DNA from: Antrodiella citrinella
Lineage: Eukaryota > Basidiomycota > Agaricomycetes > Polyporales > Steccherinaceae
NCBI GenBank assembly: GCA_004802725.1
Contig: SGPM01000003.1
Span: 1 to 64,000 of the forward strand
Direction: 5' to 3'
DNA: 64,000 nt
The notes beneath the pieces were generated by a model. The model did no database searches. It was not told the DNA's origin and saw only the letters and a program-made list of their open reading frames with translations. The position numbers were made by a program, and so were the translations under genes. The stretch's first letter is position 1. Every line of letters starts with the position of its first letter. Below, piece after piece: positions 32,056 to 44,715 of the stretch.

Positions 32056-32348
32056 GAATCTAATTATTGAGTACTGTGTCTATGATGAGTCTGAGCCTGT
32101 TTGTCTTTCATGTAGACAGCTACTTCATAATTTGCGAGATCTTTCTTTCCTTTTCGATGACTGTGTTCATGTTTGATTCATGGTGACGAGTATATACAAC
32201 AATGTTTCTAGCTTACATATGAGACAACATGCAATCACTACTACCGATAACCTACCTATCTTGGATATACAAACATGCAGAATACATTTCTTCCTAATGC
32301 GCACATGGATCCGAAACCGATACAATGATTCAAGGTCGTGCTTGGGTC

Positions 32349-34830
32349 TTAGAGGTCGCGAGGTGAGACGCAAGTGAGGTAGAGTGCATACATCCTGTCG
32401 GCATCTCTGGTTTTCTGCCTGTGCCTCCGCTCCACACGACGCCTTTTCTGGTCCAATTTCTTCCTCTCATGGCGCAGCCTCCTCGCTTCATGCATCTCGG
32501 CCATCTCCCTGTCGACACCGCGGCTGTACACACCGCCGTAGGCACCGTGTCTGGAGCGGTCGTCGTAGTCGTCATCATCCGACAGATCGTCGTCCTCGTC
32601 CGAGTAGTCGCCGTAGTCGTCAAAGCCGGGCAAATGGACGTCGACTTGCCCGATGTTGCGCCCAGAACGGCGTTCCCTGCCCTTGTAGAGCACGAGTTCG
32701 GCGCCGCGCTTGATGAAGAAGGATGCGTTCCAGAGATCGATGAGGTCTGCGGTGAGCGTGGTCCTTCTCGGTTGGTGGCCGTCGTTGGCATACTGAGGGA
32801 CAGGCAGCTTGTTCGACCATGACAAGGAGAGATCCTGTAGACGGATGTTAGCTGCTATAAATATGATGTCGAGCAGGAACTCACGGTCATCAATCTGATC
32901 CAGTCTTCGTGATAAACGTCGTGAGTGACAAGGACCAAAGGCATACGCGGGATGTTCTCGAAGAAATCATCCATATCCTGGATTTTGAGAATATCGAAGG
33001 GTGTGTAGGACTGCGCTAGATTCGGTGGACGCGAGAAACCCTCGGGAGCCGCAAGCATCCTGTCTTCCTCTGGGGCAGCCTCGTAGCCGCCGCGAGCAGT
33101 GTAAGTAACAGGAGAGCCTCCGGTTCCATTGATGCCAGTATAGGCACCCCCCGGAGAGGCTGCTCTGGAAATGCCAGATCGAGGACCATATGGGTTCGGA
33201 TTGGGAGAAACAGGACGTCCTCCTCCAGCATACGGCGACGGACCCGGAGAGGCTGCTCTGGATATGCCAGATCGAGGGCCATATGGGTTTGGGTTCGGAG
33301 AAACAGGCCTTCCTCCGGCATACGGAGAATGAGATGCGGCACCTGCCGTCGCACCCGCGTAGTAGGGCGAAGTTGGTCGCGCAGGCAGCGCACCACCCGC
33401 GCGGTAGGGAGAGGCGCCACCACGAGGTACAACGGGAGCAGCGCCGCCATATGCAGAAGTAGGACGGACGGGAGCAGCACCTCCATAAGCAGACACAGGA
33501 CGAGCACCGGCCGAGTAAGGAGACACAGGACGAGGTAATGCACCACCTGTCTGGTACGGAGAAGCAGCACGAGGTAATGTACCACCTGCCTGGTAAGGAG
33601 AAGCGGCGCGAGGGATGACACCTCCTGCCTGGTAGGGGGACACAGGACGAGGAGCAACTGGTCCTTCTCGGTAGGGGGAGACTGGACGGCGAACTCCCGC
33701 TGCGTCTCCGCGAGTAGCAGCGTAATTGCTGCCCGTGTATGTCGTAGTCTGAGCGCTTCCGGTGTATGGAGCAGTAGGGTAGCCTCCTGGTGCTGAGGTC
33801 GGGGGTCGGTCTGCACCGTATGTCGAGTTTCTGCGCGACCTAGTGCCCGGCGCTGTGTCTCGATAGTCTCTGGAATCCCTGGAATCGTAGGGATCCCTAC
33901 GATCGCGGTCCACGTCAAGGTCCTGGAAACGCCGTTCGAGGTCCGCTGTGCTCGAGCCATACTTGCGGTCGTAGTCACGGTCCCTGCCTTTGTTGCGTAA
34001 TTCTTCATCGCGTTCACGGTCGTAACGGTCGCGATCGCGACGGCCATAGTCGTCACGAGCTCCTCCGCGGTAGTCCCTGTCCCGGTCAGGATCTCTGTCA
34101 TCACCACGACGGTAAGGATCTTTGTCTCGGGGATCCCTGTCTCTGTCACGATAATCCCGATCACGGTCGTCCCGACGGTAATCTCCACGACGTGCATAGT
34201 CATCGTCGTGTCTGCGATAGGGATCATCTGCTACGCTTCCCCTACGACCATCATCTCTCCTGGAAAGAATATGTTGGCCCAACGTCGAGATGAGGATATA
34301 GACTCCACTCACCAGTCACGATCATATCTATTCCCCGACCCCCCGGACCCAGGACGGTTGAATGAAGCAATGATATCCTAGACAATAGGAATCGTATATA
34401 AGCAAGCCATTTCACGTTGGAGTGTCCAAGGGATAGGCAGGAACTCGCCTCACTTGCCGGAGTGGCACCCGCGGGTAGAACAGAGGTAGCTTCCGCAGGT
34501 ACCCATTGTATACCGTGCACAACACCTTGAGAAGTCTGATAACTATGGCGTTCAAATCGTTTTCCTCAGCTTGCGCGACCCCGCTCTGATAAGATATAGA
34601 TTACCTTGCGGGCACAGCTCTATAGATTAGGGAGAGGATTAGACTGGGTGCATTTTGTTGGTAAAAAACTGTGCATACCTGAACGGATGATACGTGACCG
34701 ATCCATCAGGTCCAACACTGGTCGTGTACGTGAGGGATCCAGGCTGTATCTGTCCTGCTTGAGCCTGCACAGGAACCGCTGGAGATGCATGTCGCATCAA
34801 AGGCGACGAGGGACCCATGTTGTAGGACAT
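32349..34830 (-). CDS. Conserved fungal low-complexity protein of unknown function
   Basis: The protein has a short N terminus (MSYNMGPSSPLMRHASPAVP), then an Arg-Asp dipeptide region (about 33950-34230: RDDRDRDYRDRDRDPRD), a Ser-Pro-Tyr repeat region (about 33145-33690), and a folded C-terminal domain. That domain reads YTPFDILKIQDMDDFFENIP, VLVTHDVYHEDWIRLMTDLS, then NKLPVP, TLTADLIDLWNASFFIKRGA and ELVLYKGRERRSG, followed by an acidic patch and a Lys/Arg-rich coiled end. I have the impression that the C-terminal block (ADLIDxWNxxFF ... RG.E.VLYKGRERRSG) recurs in many fungi with no assigned role. The intron joining RLMT to DLSLSW is canonical. The start at 34830 is the best ATG before the GTATGC intron at about 34680; a longer form from 34959 is possible. 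Confidence 0.7.
33145..33690 (-). repeat. Imperfect Ser-Pro-Tyr coding repeats
   Basis: About a dozen copies of an 11-15 residue unit of the type R-x-x-SPYxAGG(A/x)xP lie in the low-complexity protein. Two longer copies with PVSPNPNPYGPRSGISRAAS are nearly identical at DNA level, which suggests recent duplication. Confidence 0.75.
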
Positions 34831-35222
34831 GACTTCAGTCTCTACGATCTCTCGGATCAGACGACGTTTGGGCACGGGCTGGAAGGGAGAGACACCGTGG
34901 AGACGTAGAGGAGAAGAGAAAGAGAGGTACGGGGGGTATATATGCAATGCCATAACCAACGGAGACCTTATATCCTATCGCTGTAAATCAATCCCATCCA
35001 TCACGGTATGGGTGGAAAGATCTCGGGAAGAGGACCGATATGATATGCATGGAAGGGTTAGCTACTCCCAGACGCCGCCTTGCTGCAACAACACGACCGT
35101 CCTATTTCGGGGACTCAGTTGGCAGCACGTGAAGAACAGAGCTATCCGAATATTCCAACACCAGAATACTTTACCAAGGGTAGGTATGTAATATATACAG
35201 GGGTGAAAGCGTAACGAAGACT
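34831..35222. other. Intergenic region, tandem minus-strand genes
   Basis: This is the promoter of the low-complexity protein gene and the 3' UTR of SEC22. No gene is seen. Confidence 0.45.
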
Positions 35223-36099
35223 TCACGAGAGCCTCCACCATATCAACAGGATAACAATGAACAGCACACCCGCCAGTGGCGCGTATTGTCGTATCATGGC
35301 TTGGATATTGATGTTCCGAGCAGCCTTTCGGTACTTCTCCGACTCCGAGCGTAGGGACGTAGAAAGATGTGACATTCCTGGGTACCGTCGCAAGTAAGCA
35401 CAGAGAGACAAAACAGCGGCAGGGCCCACGTACTGTCCAGTGAGTCTCCTCGCCATAGGAGTTCCTCCATATTCTTCGTCATGATACGTGTTACATCCTG
35501 GAGTTCGCCATTCAGTTTGTCCATCGCACCTCCTGCTGCGCTGGCTGTTCGCGTATCTTGATATAATCTCGCGGTCTTCGACATGAATGTATCTGTAACA
35601 ATACAAGTCAGAATGTGATCACGCAATGTTAACAAGCATACACACCGAATCCAACGAACGCGTACGGTTTCCGTACGGTCTCTACCTTTGCGCCATATGA
35701 CGTCGCGAATTCTTTGGAAAGTTCATCGAGGTAGGAGAATGCCAGTTTCCTCGGATATGACTTCTCGGTGAGGACCATGTATATCACATTATCCGCAATC
35801 AGGTAGCTAACAAGAACAATGAGCTTCATGATGACCTTGGAAGACCCACGGTGGTAACTCACTGCAGTGTATACTGACCACTCTCAATGGAACATCGTGG
35901 CTCGGAGTTGGGGCCAATGCGGCGAAAGATGAGTTTTGCTTGTTGTTTATGCTCCTGCAGCGCAGTCTCTGTCTAGAGATTAAAGGTTAAAGTTGTCAAG
36001 GGATATGCATATACTGCCGGTACTCACCTGCTCGTCATCTACGGTAGCAGCCAGAGGCAGGGCGTCCGACGCTCTTACGACGATTGTTGACCGTACCAT
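35223..36099 (-). CDS. SEC22: R-SNARE Sec22
   Basis: Sec22 is the R-SNARE of vesicles moving between ER and Golgi. The N-terminal longin domain is assembled from exons MVRSTIVVRASDALPLAATV, TALQEHKQQAKLIFRRIG, CSIESGQYTLH, and YLIADNVIYMVLTEKSYPRK, then LAFSYLDELSKEFATSYG and KPYAFVGF. The SNARE motif follows as KLNGELQDVTRIMTKNMEEL, then LWRGDSLD with the zero-layer Arg, and MSHLSTSLRSESEKYRKAAR. A single C-terminal membrane anchor ends LFIVILLIWWRLS. About 215 residues, the normal length. Four to five introns are of standard length. It is divergent from the uncharacterised gene at 36496. Confidence 0.95.
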
Positions 36100-36495
36100 A
36101 AGCTTATGCAAATGTAGCAGGGTGTCTATCGTAAGAGAAGGTACCGGGGTGCAGAATGAAAAGATGATAGACCAAGCTATGCCACAAGTTGGAGCAGTCA
36201 CCGCAACCCATTGCAAGCGCCCACATTATACGTGTTCGGCCCCAGCCGATTGGATCTCAGAAGTGGCAGAGTGTCGACATCCAAACGTTCACCGTTTCAA
36301 TTCGTCCAAACGTCGGTCATTATCCAACACATCTACATCTTTGTACGCATCTGCTCTGTGAGTCTTGTCTCTCTGACAATGACATAAACTTGAGCATCCT
36401 CTCAAGGGCATCGGCAATTTCCGATCATTATATTCGATCGCGTTCGTGTCGCGGCGACAAACACGTTCTCAAGTTCAACGTTCAACTTCACCGCC
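36100..36495. promoter_or_regulatory. Divergent promoter region of SEC22 and the 36496 gene
   Basis: About 396 bases between two start codons. No canonical TATA is seen, and short open frames here look accidental. Confidence 0.45.
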
Positions 36496-38041
36496 ATGGT
36501 ACGCTATGAAGACGATCCCAGATGTGTATACATCTTTATCAGTGATCCTTGGCCTGGTACAATGTCCGGTGCTCTGAGACGAACCACGGGTTATTTTAAC
36601 CAGATGGGCATGTGGTTGTACTACATGACGGACCAGAAAGCCCATCCTAAAGTGATATGTTCAGTAGACACGGCAAGTGCTGACAATAATCTAGTCAACT
36701 TATTACATATTGCGTCGTATTGATCATTATGTCTTTTGCACAGAGAGACGATATCATTGTTGAATTCGAAGAAGGAACTGACATTCAAGCAATACTCGGA
36801 GCTCACCACTGGTCCAAGTTCCTTATTGATTCGGCGAGCAACCCAATTGACAGAATATCGTATGTCTTTGAATACAACTACCGGGATAAAGGGCATCCTT
36901 CTGAACGTAAGCAATTGAAGACTACTATGAACATTTGACTCACCGAATGACGTTCTCACTAGACAACTGGAACGAGACTTACATTGAGCAGGCCAATCCT
37001 AGGCCTAAATTTATACAACCCTACCCACCTGCTAGTTGGGCATCGCCCTCAGGAACGGGATGCAAAGATATGGCACTATCTCTGCCTCCTACCAGGCTCA
37101 AGACACCGCCTCCTCCCCCTCAGCCGATAGTAAGTACGCACCGACTCGGAGTTCTGTCCGGACTTGAGGAAAACTGACCATAAGAGCGAACATAGGAACA
37201 GGTTGTACCACCAGGTATGGAGACTATATATACAGTGAGAGTTGACGTTGATGTATCGGATTGCACTTGACAAGTGGTTACTTCAGCGAAAGGAAGATTC
37301 AATCGTGACCCATATGAACAAGGCATGTTGAATCGCTTTTGGTGATCTTGATACACTGACCATGACCGACGTGATGTCACTCACAGAGGAGACGGACTTA
37401 ATGTTTCTTCGTGAGGGGTTGCCTCCGAATGACGCCACGTCAGCTAAGCCGAATGGTACTATGGGAACTAAGAAAGAAGAACCAGTTGACGGTGCGTAAG
37501 AGTATTTTGTATCAGAGTTTGGAGCTGATATCATGATCCTTCTCTTCTCTTTCTAGAGAAATCTAGAGGCCTCACGGCTCCCATCGTAAAGAATGAAGAA
37601 ACGAGTCCAGGTGATCGTGCTGCAAAGCACGAGGAGTCAGAGTCTGAAGGTATCTCCCAGTCAAGGCTCATAAATTCACTATGTGACTTATCACAAACGA
37701 TTGTAGAAGATCAGCAAGCTCAACTAGGTGCAAACATAGCGAAACTATTTGAAGCCCGAAAGGCCAAAGGTAAGTAGGTTTACACATTGCCTTGCTGGAG
37801 CGCTAGTAGCGGACTTGGCTTGATTTTCGCTTAGGTGCGAGTCACTGAATTTCTCATCACCGTACTGCAACTGTGCTCACATGCCGACCGACTGCTATAG
37901 CCTCAGTTTCTCATACCAAAAAACGCGACGTCAAGGCAATAGAAGAGGAAGATAATGGTACGTCGTTGATATTGTGGTCAAGAGGCTTAATGTACATTGA
38001 GTCAATTGTGCCTAGAGAGCAAGAAGAGACCCAAAAATTGA
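36496..38041 (+). CDS. Uncharacterised intron-rich gene
   Basis: I do not recognise the product. The ATG sits in a good context (GCCATGG) and gives MVRYEDDPRCVYIFISDPWP, with MGMWLYYMTDQK after it. After introns come RDDIIVEFEEGTDIQAILG, HHWSKFLIDSASNPIDRISY, then NWNETYIEQANPRPKFIQPY. A Pro-rich stretch with PPPPPQPI follows, then RFNRDPYEQ and EETDLMFLREGLPPNDA. Then come acidic/Lys-rich exons and the last one ending SKKRPKN. At least eight short exons are needed. The N-terminal part looks folded; the C-terminal part is disordered with a basic KKR tail that could be a nuclear signal. The exon set is inferred by frame and splice consensus, so details are uncertain. Confidence 0.5.
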
Positions 38042-38177
38042 ACATCATGTAATAATCGACCCGTCCAGATTGATTTTTGGTTTTCTTGCACCAACGGTGT
38101 CGGTATGTATAATGCATTGCTATAAAGCGAGTACTGTATGTTGAGAGTATATCCAACTCGACGCAACAAATTACGGT

Positions 38178-39774
<1,597 letters not shown>

Positions 39775-39851
39775 GTTGCGAGGAGTAAGCAAGTGGTAGA
39801 GACACAAAATGATCAGACGCGGAGGAGCCCGGAAAAAAAAGTAGCTAGTAC

Positions 39852-39862
39852 GCGGTCACGTG
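39852..39862. promoter_or_regulatory. GCGGTCACGTG copy 1 (E-box core)
   Basis: An 11-base word containing the palindrome CACGTG, a binding core for bHLH factors such as Cbf1. It lies 78 bases upstream of the LYS12 start and is repeated exactly at 40016. Confidence 0.55.
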
Positions 39863-40008
39863 AAATGAGAAGCCATTAATATTGTGGCCACTTTATTGAG
39901 TCTTGGACTGGGTGACAGAGCTTTGTGTGCGGCATACCAGTCCATCGGTATGTATGTCGGAATCAAAACATTGTGGATGGTCATCAGCTCTCCACTTGAT
40001 GGATCTCG

Positions 40009-40053
40009 ACGCGTCGCGGTCACGTGCAAACGCGTCCATATTATCCGACGCGT
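40009..40053. promoter_or_regulatory. Three MluI cell-cycle boxes (ACGCGT)
   Basis: ACGCGT occurs at 40009-40014, 40030-40035 and 40048-40053, spaced 21 and 18 bases, and 132 to 88 bases upstream of the Cdt2-like start codon. In yeasts this word is bound by the MBF factor (Mbp1/Res/Cdc10) to drive G1/S transcription. Binding here is inferred. Confidence 0.65.
40016..40026. promoter_or_regulatory. GCGGTCACGTG copy 2 (E-box core)
   Basis: Exact second copy of the 11-base word at 39852, located between the first and second MluI boxes. Confidence 0.55.
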
Positions 40054-40140
40054 GGTAGTAAATGCGTACACACCATTTCCTCCTTCAAACGCTTTCTCCT
40101 CTCTCCCCTCACCCTTCTGTCTTCTCTTACGCACCCGCCC

Positions 40141-41940
40141 ATGGCTGTTGACGAGACAAATACTCGAGCTATCCTCACAAATAGGACCAATGTCGACTCC
40201 GATGGCGACGAGCTTATGGGCACCTCAGGACCTTCGTCCAACGACCGCAAACGACCCATTGACGACCTTTCACATGTCCCAAAGAAACGACCAAGACAAC
40301 AGAAGCCCATACATGGAGATGCACTATCATTCGAGGAGTCGAGCGATGAAGAAGAGATCATACGAACTCGCGAATGCTCGCGTGTATCAGGTCGACGGGA
40401 TCTCTATGGGCTGAGACTGAGGTCCATGGCATCTGCAGTTGGATGCTCTACAAGGCCAGAATGTGAGTCATTTGAGTATTTTTGCTGCACTCCTGCTGAC
40501 CCCGCTCGAAAGACCCCACCCGATCCCTCTTACAGTCATTCGTGTCATCTGACAAGGCAGACGTGTTCAAATGCCATTCAGAATACGTGGACTCCTTCGT
40601 CGCGCTTCCATACGCGTGTTCTTACTCACACGATGCGAAACGAGGAAACACTCCACTGCTAGCGGTCGCCACAGAGCAGGGAACCGTTCACATCTTGAAC
40701 ACGACCCGTCGGAAACAGTGGGATGTCGGTATGTCTTATAATTTCATTCAGATACGGTATGCAGACTGTAACGCAATGTAAATTTAGAACCACAACAGAC
40801 AACCTTTCAGCCATACCCTAATGGCATATTTGACGTACAATGGTCCCATGACGACACGCTCATTGCCACTGCGTCGGGCGGTCAGCGTGCGCAAGTATCA
40901 CAAATAGAACCCACAGGCGTGAGGGCTATCCACCAGCTACTTGGGCATTCAGGGACTGTGAAATGCATCTCATGGGATCCCACACGCGCAGGGAGTGTCT
41001 TGAGCACGGGTGGCAGGGACGGAAGCATATGTGTATGGGACTTGCGGGTCGGAGAGGGTTCTAAGGATGGCGCACTTGCACCAGTCATCAAGATAAACGG
41101 TGCACACGACGAGGGAGGGAAGCTTAAACCCAGAGCGAGGAAGGGAAAACTCACGCCGGCGGCACCTTTGCGGAGCGTGACAAGCTTGTTCTATTCAGAG
41201 GATGCGCCGAATAAATTGGTCAGCAGTGGGTCGGTCGATGGGTGAGTGCGTCGAGTTTCCCTTGGCACGTCGGACGTTGACTCTGTCTCCCAAGCATTGT
41301 CCGACAATGGGATCTCTTGATGCCTGATATGATCAAGAGGAGTGGTGCCAGGAAACCGAACCCCAAGGGCATACCGATACACCAGTCGTCCATTGATCCC
41401 ACGACGTATCAGGGCACCCGTCGTGCCCGAGGAATCAGCAGTCTCTCGGTGGGCTCAGGTCCTTCCGCCGGGTTCCTCTTTGCATTGGGCAACGACTCAC
41501 TGGTGCACACGTACGACGTTTCTTCACTTGAACCCTTGTCAGGGCGAACCACGGACTCGGACACCGACCCATGGTCATATGGTTACCAGAGTATGCGCAC
41601 AAGCTCCTTCAATGTACGAGCTGCGTTGTCTCCGTGTGGGCGATGGCTCGCAAGCGGAGGTGTCGGCAACGGTAGCGTATACTTGTTCGACGTGGCCGGC
41701 GGGACTCCTACTCGCTGGTCAGCTCGGCAATCTGACGTCTCCAGAAGAAGAGGAGTGCAGCTCTGTGGCCAGACGGGCGAAGTGGGCGTCGTAGATTGGG
41801 CAGATGGCATGTTGGCGTCCTGTGCCGACGACGGTACGGTACGAATATGGCGGCCAGACATCGAGAGGTATCGGGAATGTCAGGCGGACCCTACCGAGAT
41901 GAGGTGGAATTGGAAGTGGGCGACGGACGACGAGTTGTGA
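40141..41940 (+). CDS. Cdt2/DTL-like WD40 substrate receptor
   Basis: Cdt2 recruits PCNA-bound substrates such as Cdt1 and Spd1 to the CUL4-DDB1 ubiquitin ligase in S phase. The N terminus is acidic with a nuclear-type basic patch (KKRPRQQK). WD40 material then follows: VDSFVALPYACSYSHDAKRG, LLAVATEQGTVHILNTTRR, FDVQWSHDDTLIATASGGQR, LLGHSGTVKCISWDPTRAG, VLSTGGRDGSICVWDLRVGE, then a loop, LVSSGSVDG-IVRQWDLL, VRAALSPCGRWLASGGVGNG, and GVVDWADGMLASCADDGTVR. The WDxR-type WDLR and WDLL ends fit DDB1-binding receptors. The order, the inserted loop after GEGSKDG and the three MluI boxes in the promoter all support Cdt2. Exon boundaries over 40350-40540 are not resolved. Confidence 0.8.
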
Positions 41941-42169
41941 AGATCTATTTTGCACCATTTATTTCTTGGTCTGCATTCATGATGAGAAATGCATCGAATA
42001 AATGTTATTGCGTGTGAGCATCAGCAATGCAAAAGCTATGAAAGAAATAAGGTCGAAGGAGGGGCAGTAAATTATGGAGTACAAGCAGGGTATTGTGCAG
42101 CTGAGACATGTCCGAGGGTGATGCAATACTATAGATAAAGAGGACGCGAGATGTGCAGCAAGCAAGCCT

Positions 42170-43092
42170 CTATTTCTGTTGTATTGCATTCACCAGCCTG
42201 AATTTTCGAAAGTGAGTACGGAGATCGGAGATTGAGCACAGCCAACAAAGACGAAGCACACACCAATCTAGACCCACTTCCAGTCCCTCGCCCTTCGTCG
42301 CACAAGCCCCTCGTACGCTCCACTGCCTCTGCGTCTCTCCACCAGCCAAACCAAGCTGTTCGCTGATCTCTTCTGGCTTCGCAGCGCCCTCGACGTCTTG
42401 CTTATTGCAGAACACCAGCAACGGTACGCCAGCGAGCTCTTCTTCGGACAGCATCGTGAGGAGCTCGGACCGTGAGGTGGGCAGACGAGCAGTGTCAGAC
42501 GAATCAATGACATAGATGATAGCAGAGGTGTTGGGGAAGTAGCATCGCCAGTACGGTCTGGGGAAGTGTTGTGTGTCGGCAAATACCTGGTGGTCCGAGG
42601 ATCGTGATGCACGTACCGTATACTGGATTGACCACCTAGATCCCATACTTGGAACTTGATGTTCTTGAACTGTGTTTCGTGACATTAGCACTGGAAGTAG
42701 GGACGTCGCTTCTCGGATTTCAGCACCTGTACTGTCTCTACATTGAAACCAATGGCTGTCATAACACCCACGTCAGTTCATTGTGCATTACTCATTGAGC
42801 CGGAGCCACGTACTGGGGATTGTTTGCACGACTTCCCCAATCTAACGAGAATTCAGCACAACACAGAGAACGGTATGGTATTGTCAACAAACCTGTAGCC
42901 GATACAATATAGTGGTCTACACACCATCGCAAACGCACATTCGTGAGCACAGACGCTGCGTCATAGTCAGCCACCACAGCTCACCTTGCCGGCCGAATCC
43001 AGACCAAGCATGAGTATCCGGACATCCTGCTCTTTGCTCCAGCGAACGAGGGAAGACAAGGAAGAGAACAGGGTAGATATTGAAAGACCCAT
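42170..43092 (-). CDS. ARL1: Arf-like GTPase Arl1
   Basis: Arl1 is a small GTPase of the trans-Golgi that recruits GRIP-domain golgins. The start MGLSISTLFSS carries Gly2 for N-myristoylation. The P-loop GLDSAGKT is split by an intron after GK. A short exon then gives TTILYRLQ, and the next IGEVVQTIP for switch I. KNIKFQVWDLGGQSSIR covers switch II, followed by PYWRCYFPNTSAIIYVIDSS. FCNKQD is the G4 motif, and the last exon gives LVNAIQQK. About 180 residues. VWDLGGQ-SIRPYWRCYF identifies Arl1 rather than Arf1 or Arl3. The last intron uses a GTGTGT donor within ...GLDW. Confidence 0.93.
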
Positions 43093-43323
43093 GATAGATA
43101 GAGAGCGGGATTATGTGCGACGGGAGAAAGGACTGGGTGGACGAGGTGACAAGACGAAAGGAAGTGTGAAACCAGCGGGCATCAGAAGCGCCGATGTCGA
43201 TCTGTTCTCTGGGCGTCTTCATTCTAAGCGGTGACTTTGTTTCAGGTACATTCACATGCAGCCCTGCATAGCTTTTCTCTTCCATTCATACTCATTTTTG
43301 TACAGGAATACTATCTATTCACT

Positions 43324-44551
43324 ATGTCGGCGGATACTGGTGACAGCGCTGTGTCTTTCAATCATCCGCGCAAGTCGAAAAAATCTACAGACGCGGAACC
43401 GGCAATCGAAAACATCAAGGATGAGGCCAAGTCGGAGAAGAAGCGAAAACGAAACACTGCAGACATTCTTGGCGAACAAGGCGCAGTGACCCCAGCTACC
43501 AAGGAAGAACGCAGGAAACGCAAGATACGTCACAAGGAAGGAGTTTCGGAAGAGCCGACTGGAGATGGGGGAGAAGGCGGGGCAGAGGAGGGGTCGAAGG
43601 CAGGCTCGGACGGGTCTGAGGATGTCGCAAAAGCTGATGTGAAGAAAAAGAGGAAGTCGGAGCGGGTCGAACATGAAGAGGGTGGAGAGGCAGAGCCAAG
43701 GAAAGAGAAGAAGAAGAAAAGCCAGGAGGTTGAACAGAACGAAGTCGCCGCTGCAGACTCCATCCCGGAACAACTGAAAATCCAGGAGAAGAAGAGGCGG
43801 AAGAAAGATGGGGTTGTGGCAGTCGCAGTGAATGGCGAAGTGAAGGAGAAGACGAAGACGAAGAAGCGCAAACACCAAGCAGACGAAGCGGATGTTAACG
43901 CGTCGGAAACCGTGGACGCAAAACCGAAGAAAAGCAAGAAGAAGCGTTCAAAGGACTCACCGTACCCTGATCCTGCTGACGACGCGACGCTCAGCGAACA
44001 ATCTTCCAAAGGTGAGCAATCTGCTCTCAATATCCTCGTACCTGCACGTCTAACACGGTGTCATCAGCACTATCATATGCGTACACACAAGCCGTAGACC
44101 CGTCGTCGTGGAAGTTTAACAAGGCCCGGCAGAACTGGCTGCTCCGGAATTACTGGTCAGAGCAAGCTGTGAGTACTGCATCTTGACTTTTCGTTCCCTC
44201 GGCAGGTTTCCTGACGTGACATCTCTCAGATCCCGGATGAATACCTCCCCCTTGTCAATGTGTATTTGAGCAAAGTACAGGGCGGTGTCCGAGAGGTATG
44301 TGATAACATCTGTGTCAATGGGAACCCAACGTCTGACGATCCTGCATTAGAATTTACTCAAGACATGCCGAGATACGATGTCATCGGGCATTGCTGATAT
44401 CCCGATAGAAAAACCGGTGGTAACTGCGAACGGAGAATCGGGAGAAGCAACGAAAGACGCTGCAGTTGCATCAACGCCGCCCGTGGACGAGGTCAAACGG
44501 AAACGAGCTCAGGATCTTCTTCTTGTACTTGCAAGCGAACAGACTTCATGA
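43324..44551 (+). CDS. WKF-domain nucleolar-type protein (C7orf50-like)
   Basis: Most of the protein is a Lys/Glu-rich disordered tail with repeated basic runs (KKRKSERVEHEE, KEKKKKSQEVE, KTKTKKRKHQ, KPKKSKKKRSKD). After the intron near 44012-44067 comes the WKF domain: ALSYAYTQAVDPSSWKFNKA, then RQNWLLRNYWSEQAIPDEYL, then VNVYLSKVQGGVRENLLKTC. The WKF family (human C7orf50) is linked to the nucleolus and ribosome assembly but has no defined activity. The gene is divergent from ARL1 with 231 bases between starts. Confidence 0.82.
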
Positions 44552-44715
44552 CATATCTTCCGATCCCATAGCATCTTAGCCACAGACGTGCACACTATGT
44601 AGAGTAACAAAACATCTTCACAGCCGCGTTTATTCATCTTTGGTAAACAATATCCAGAACACCGATCAACGAACTCAAATATCGTGCTGTATAACCAAGT
44701 GTACCGTACCCCTCC

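Larger units (their letters stand above)
39775..40140. promoter_or_regulatory. Divergent promoter region of LYS12 and the Cdt2-like gene
   Basis: This 366-base region holds three MluI cell-cycle boxes next to the Cdt2 side and two copies of GCGGTCACGTG, one near each gene. A pyrimidine-rich tract (about 40075-40130) precedes the Cdt2 start. See the separate entries. Confidence 0.6.

Noticed and set aside
33016..34227. 403-codon minus-strand frame overlapping the low-complexity gene
   Set aside because: It is the shadow of the repetitive SPY/RD coding sequence in another frame; no start context or domain.
43315..43878. 187-codon minus-strand Leu/Phe-rich frame
   Set aside because: Antisense of the Lys/Glu-rich part of the WKF-domain gene, which produces such frames automatically.
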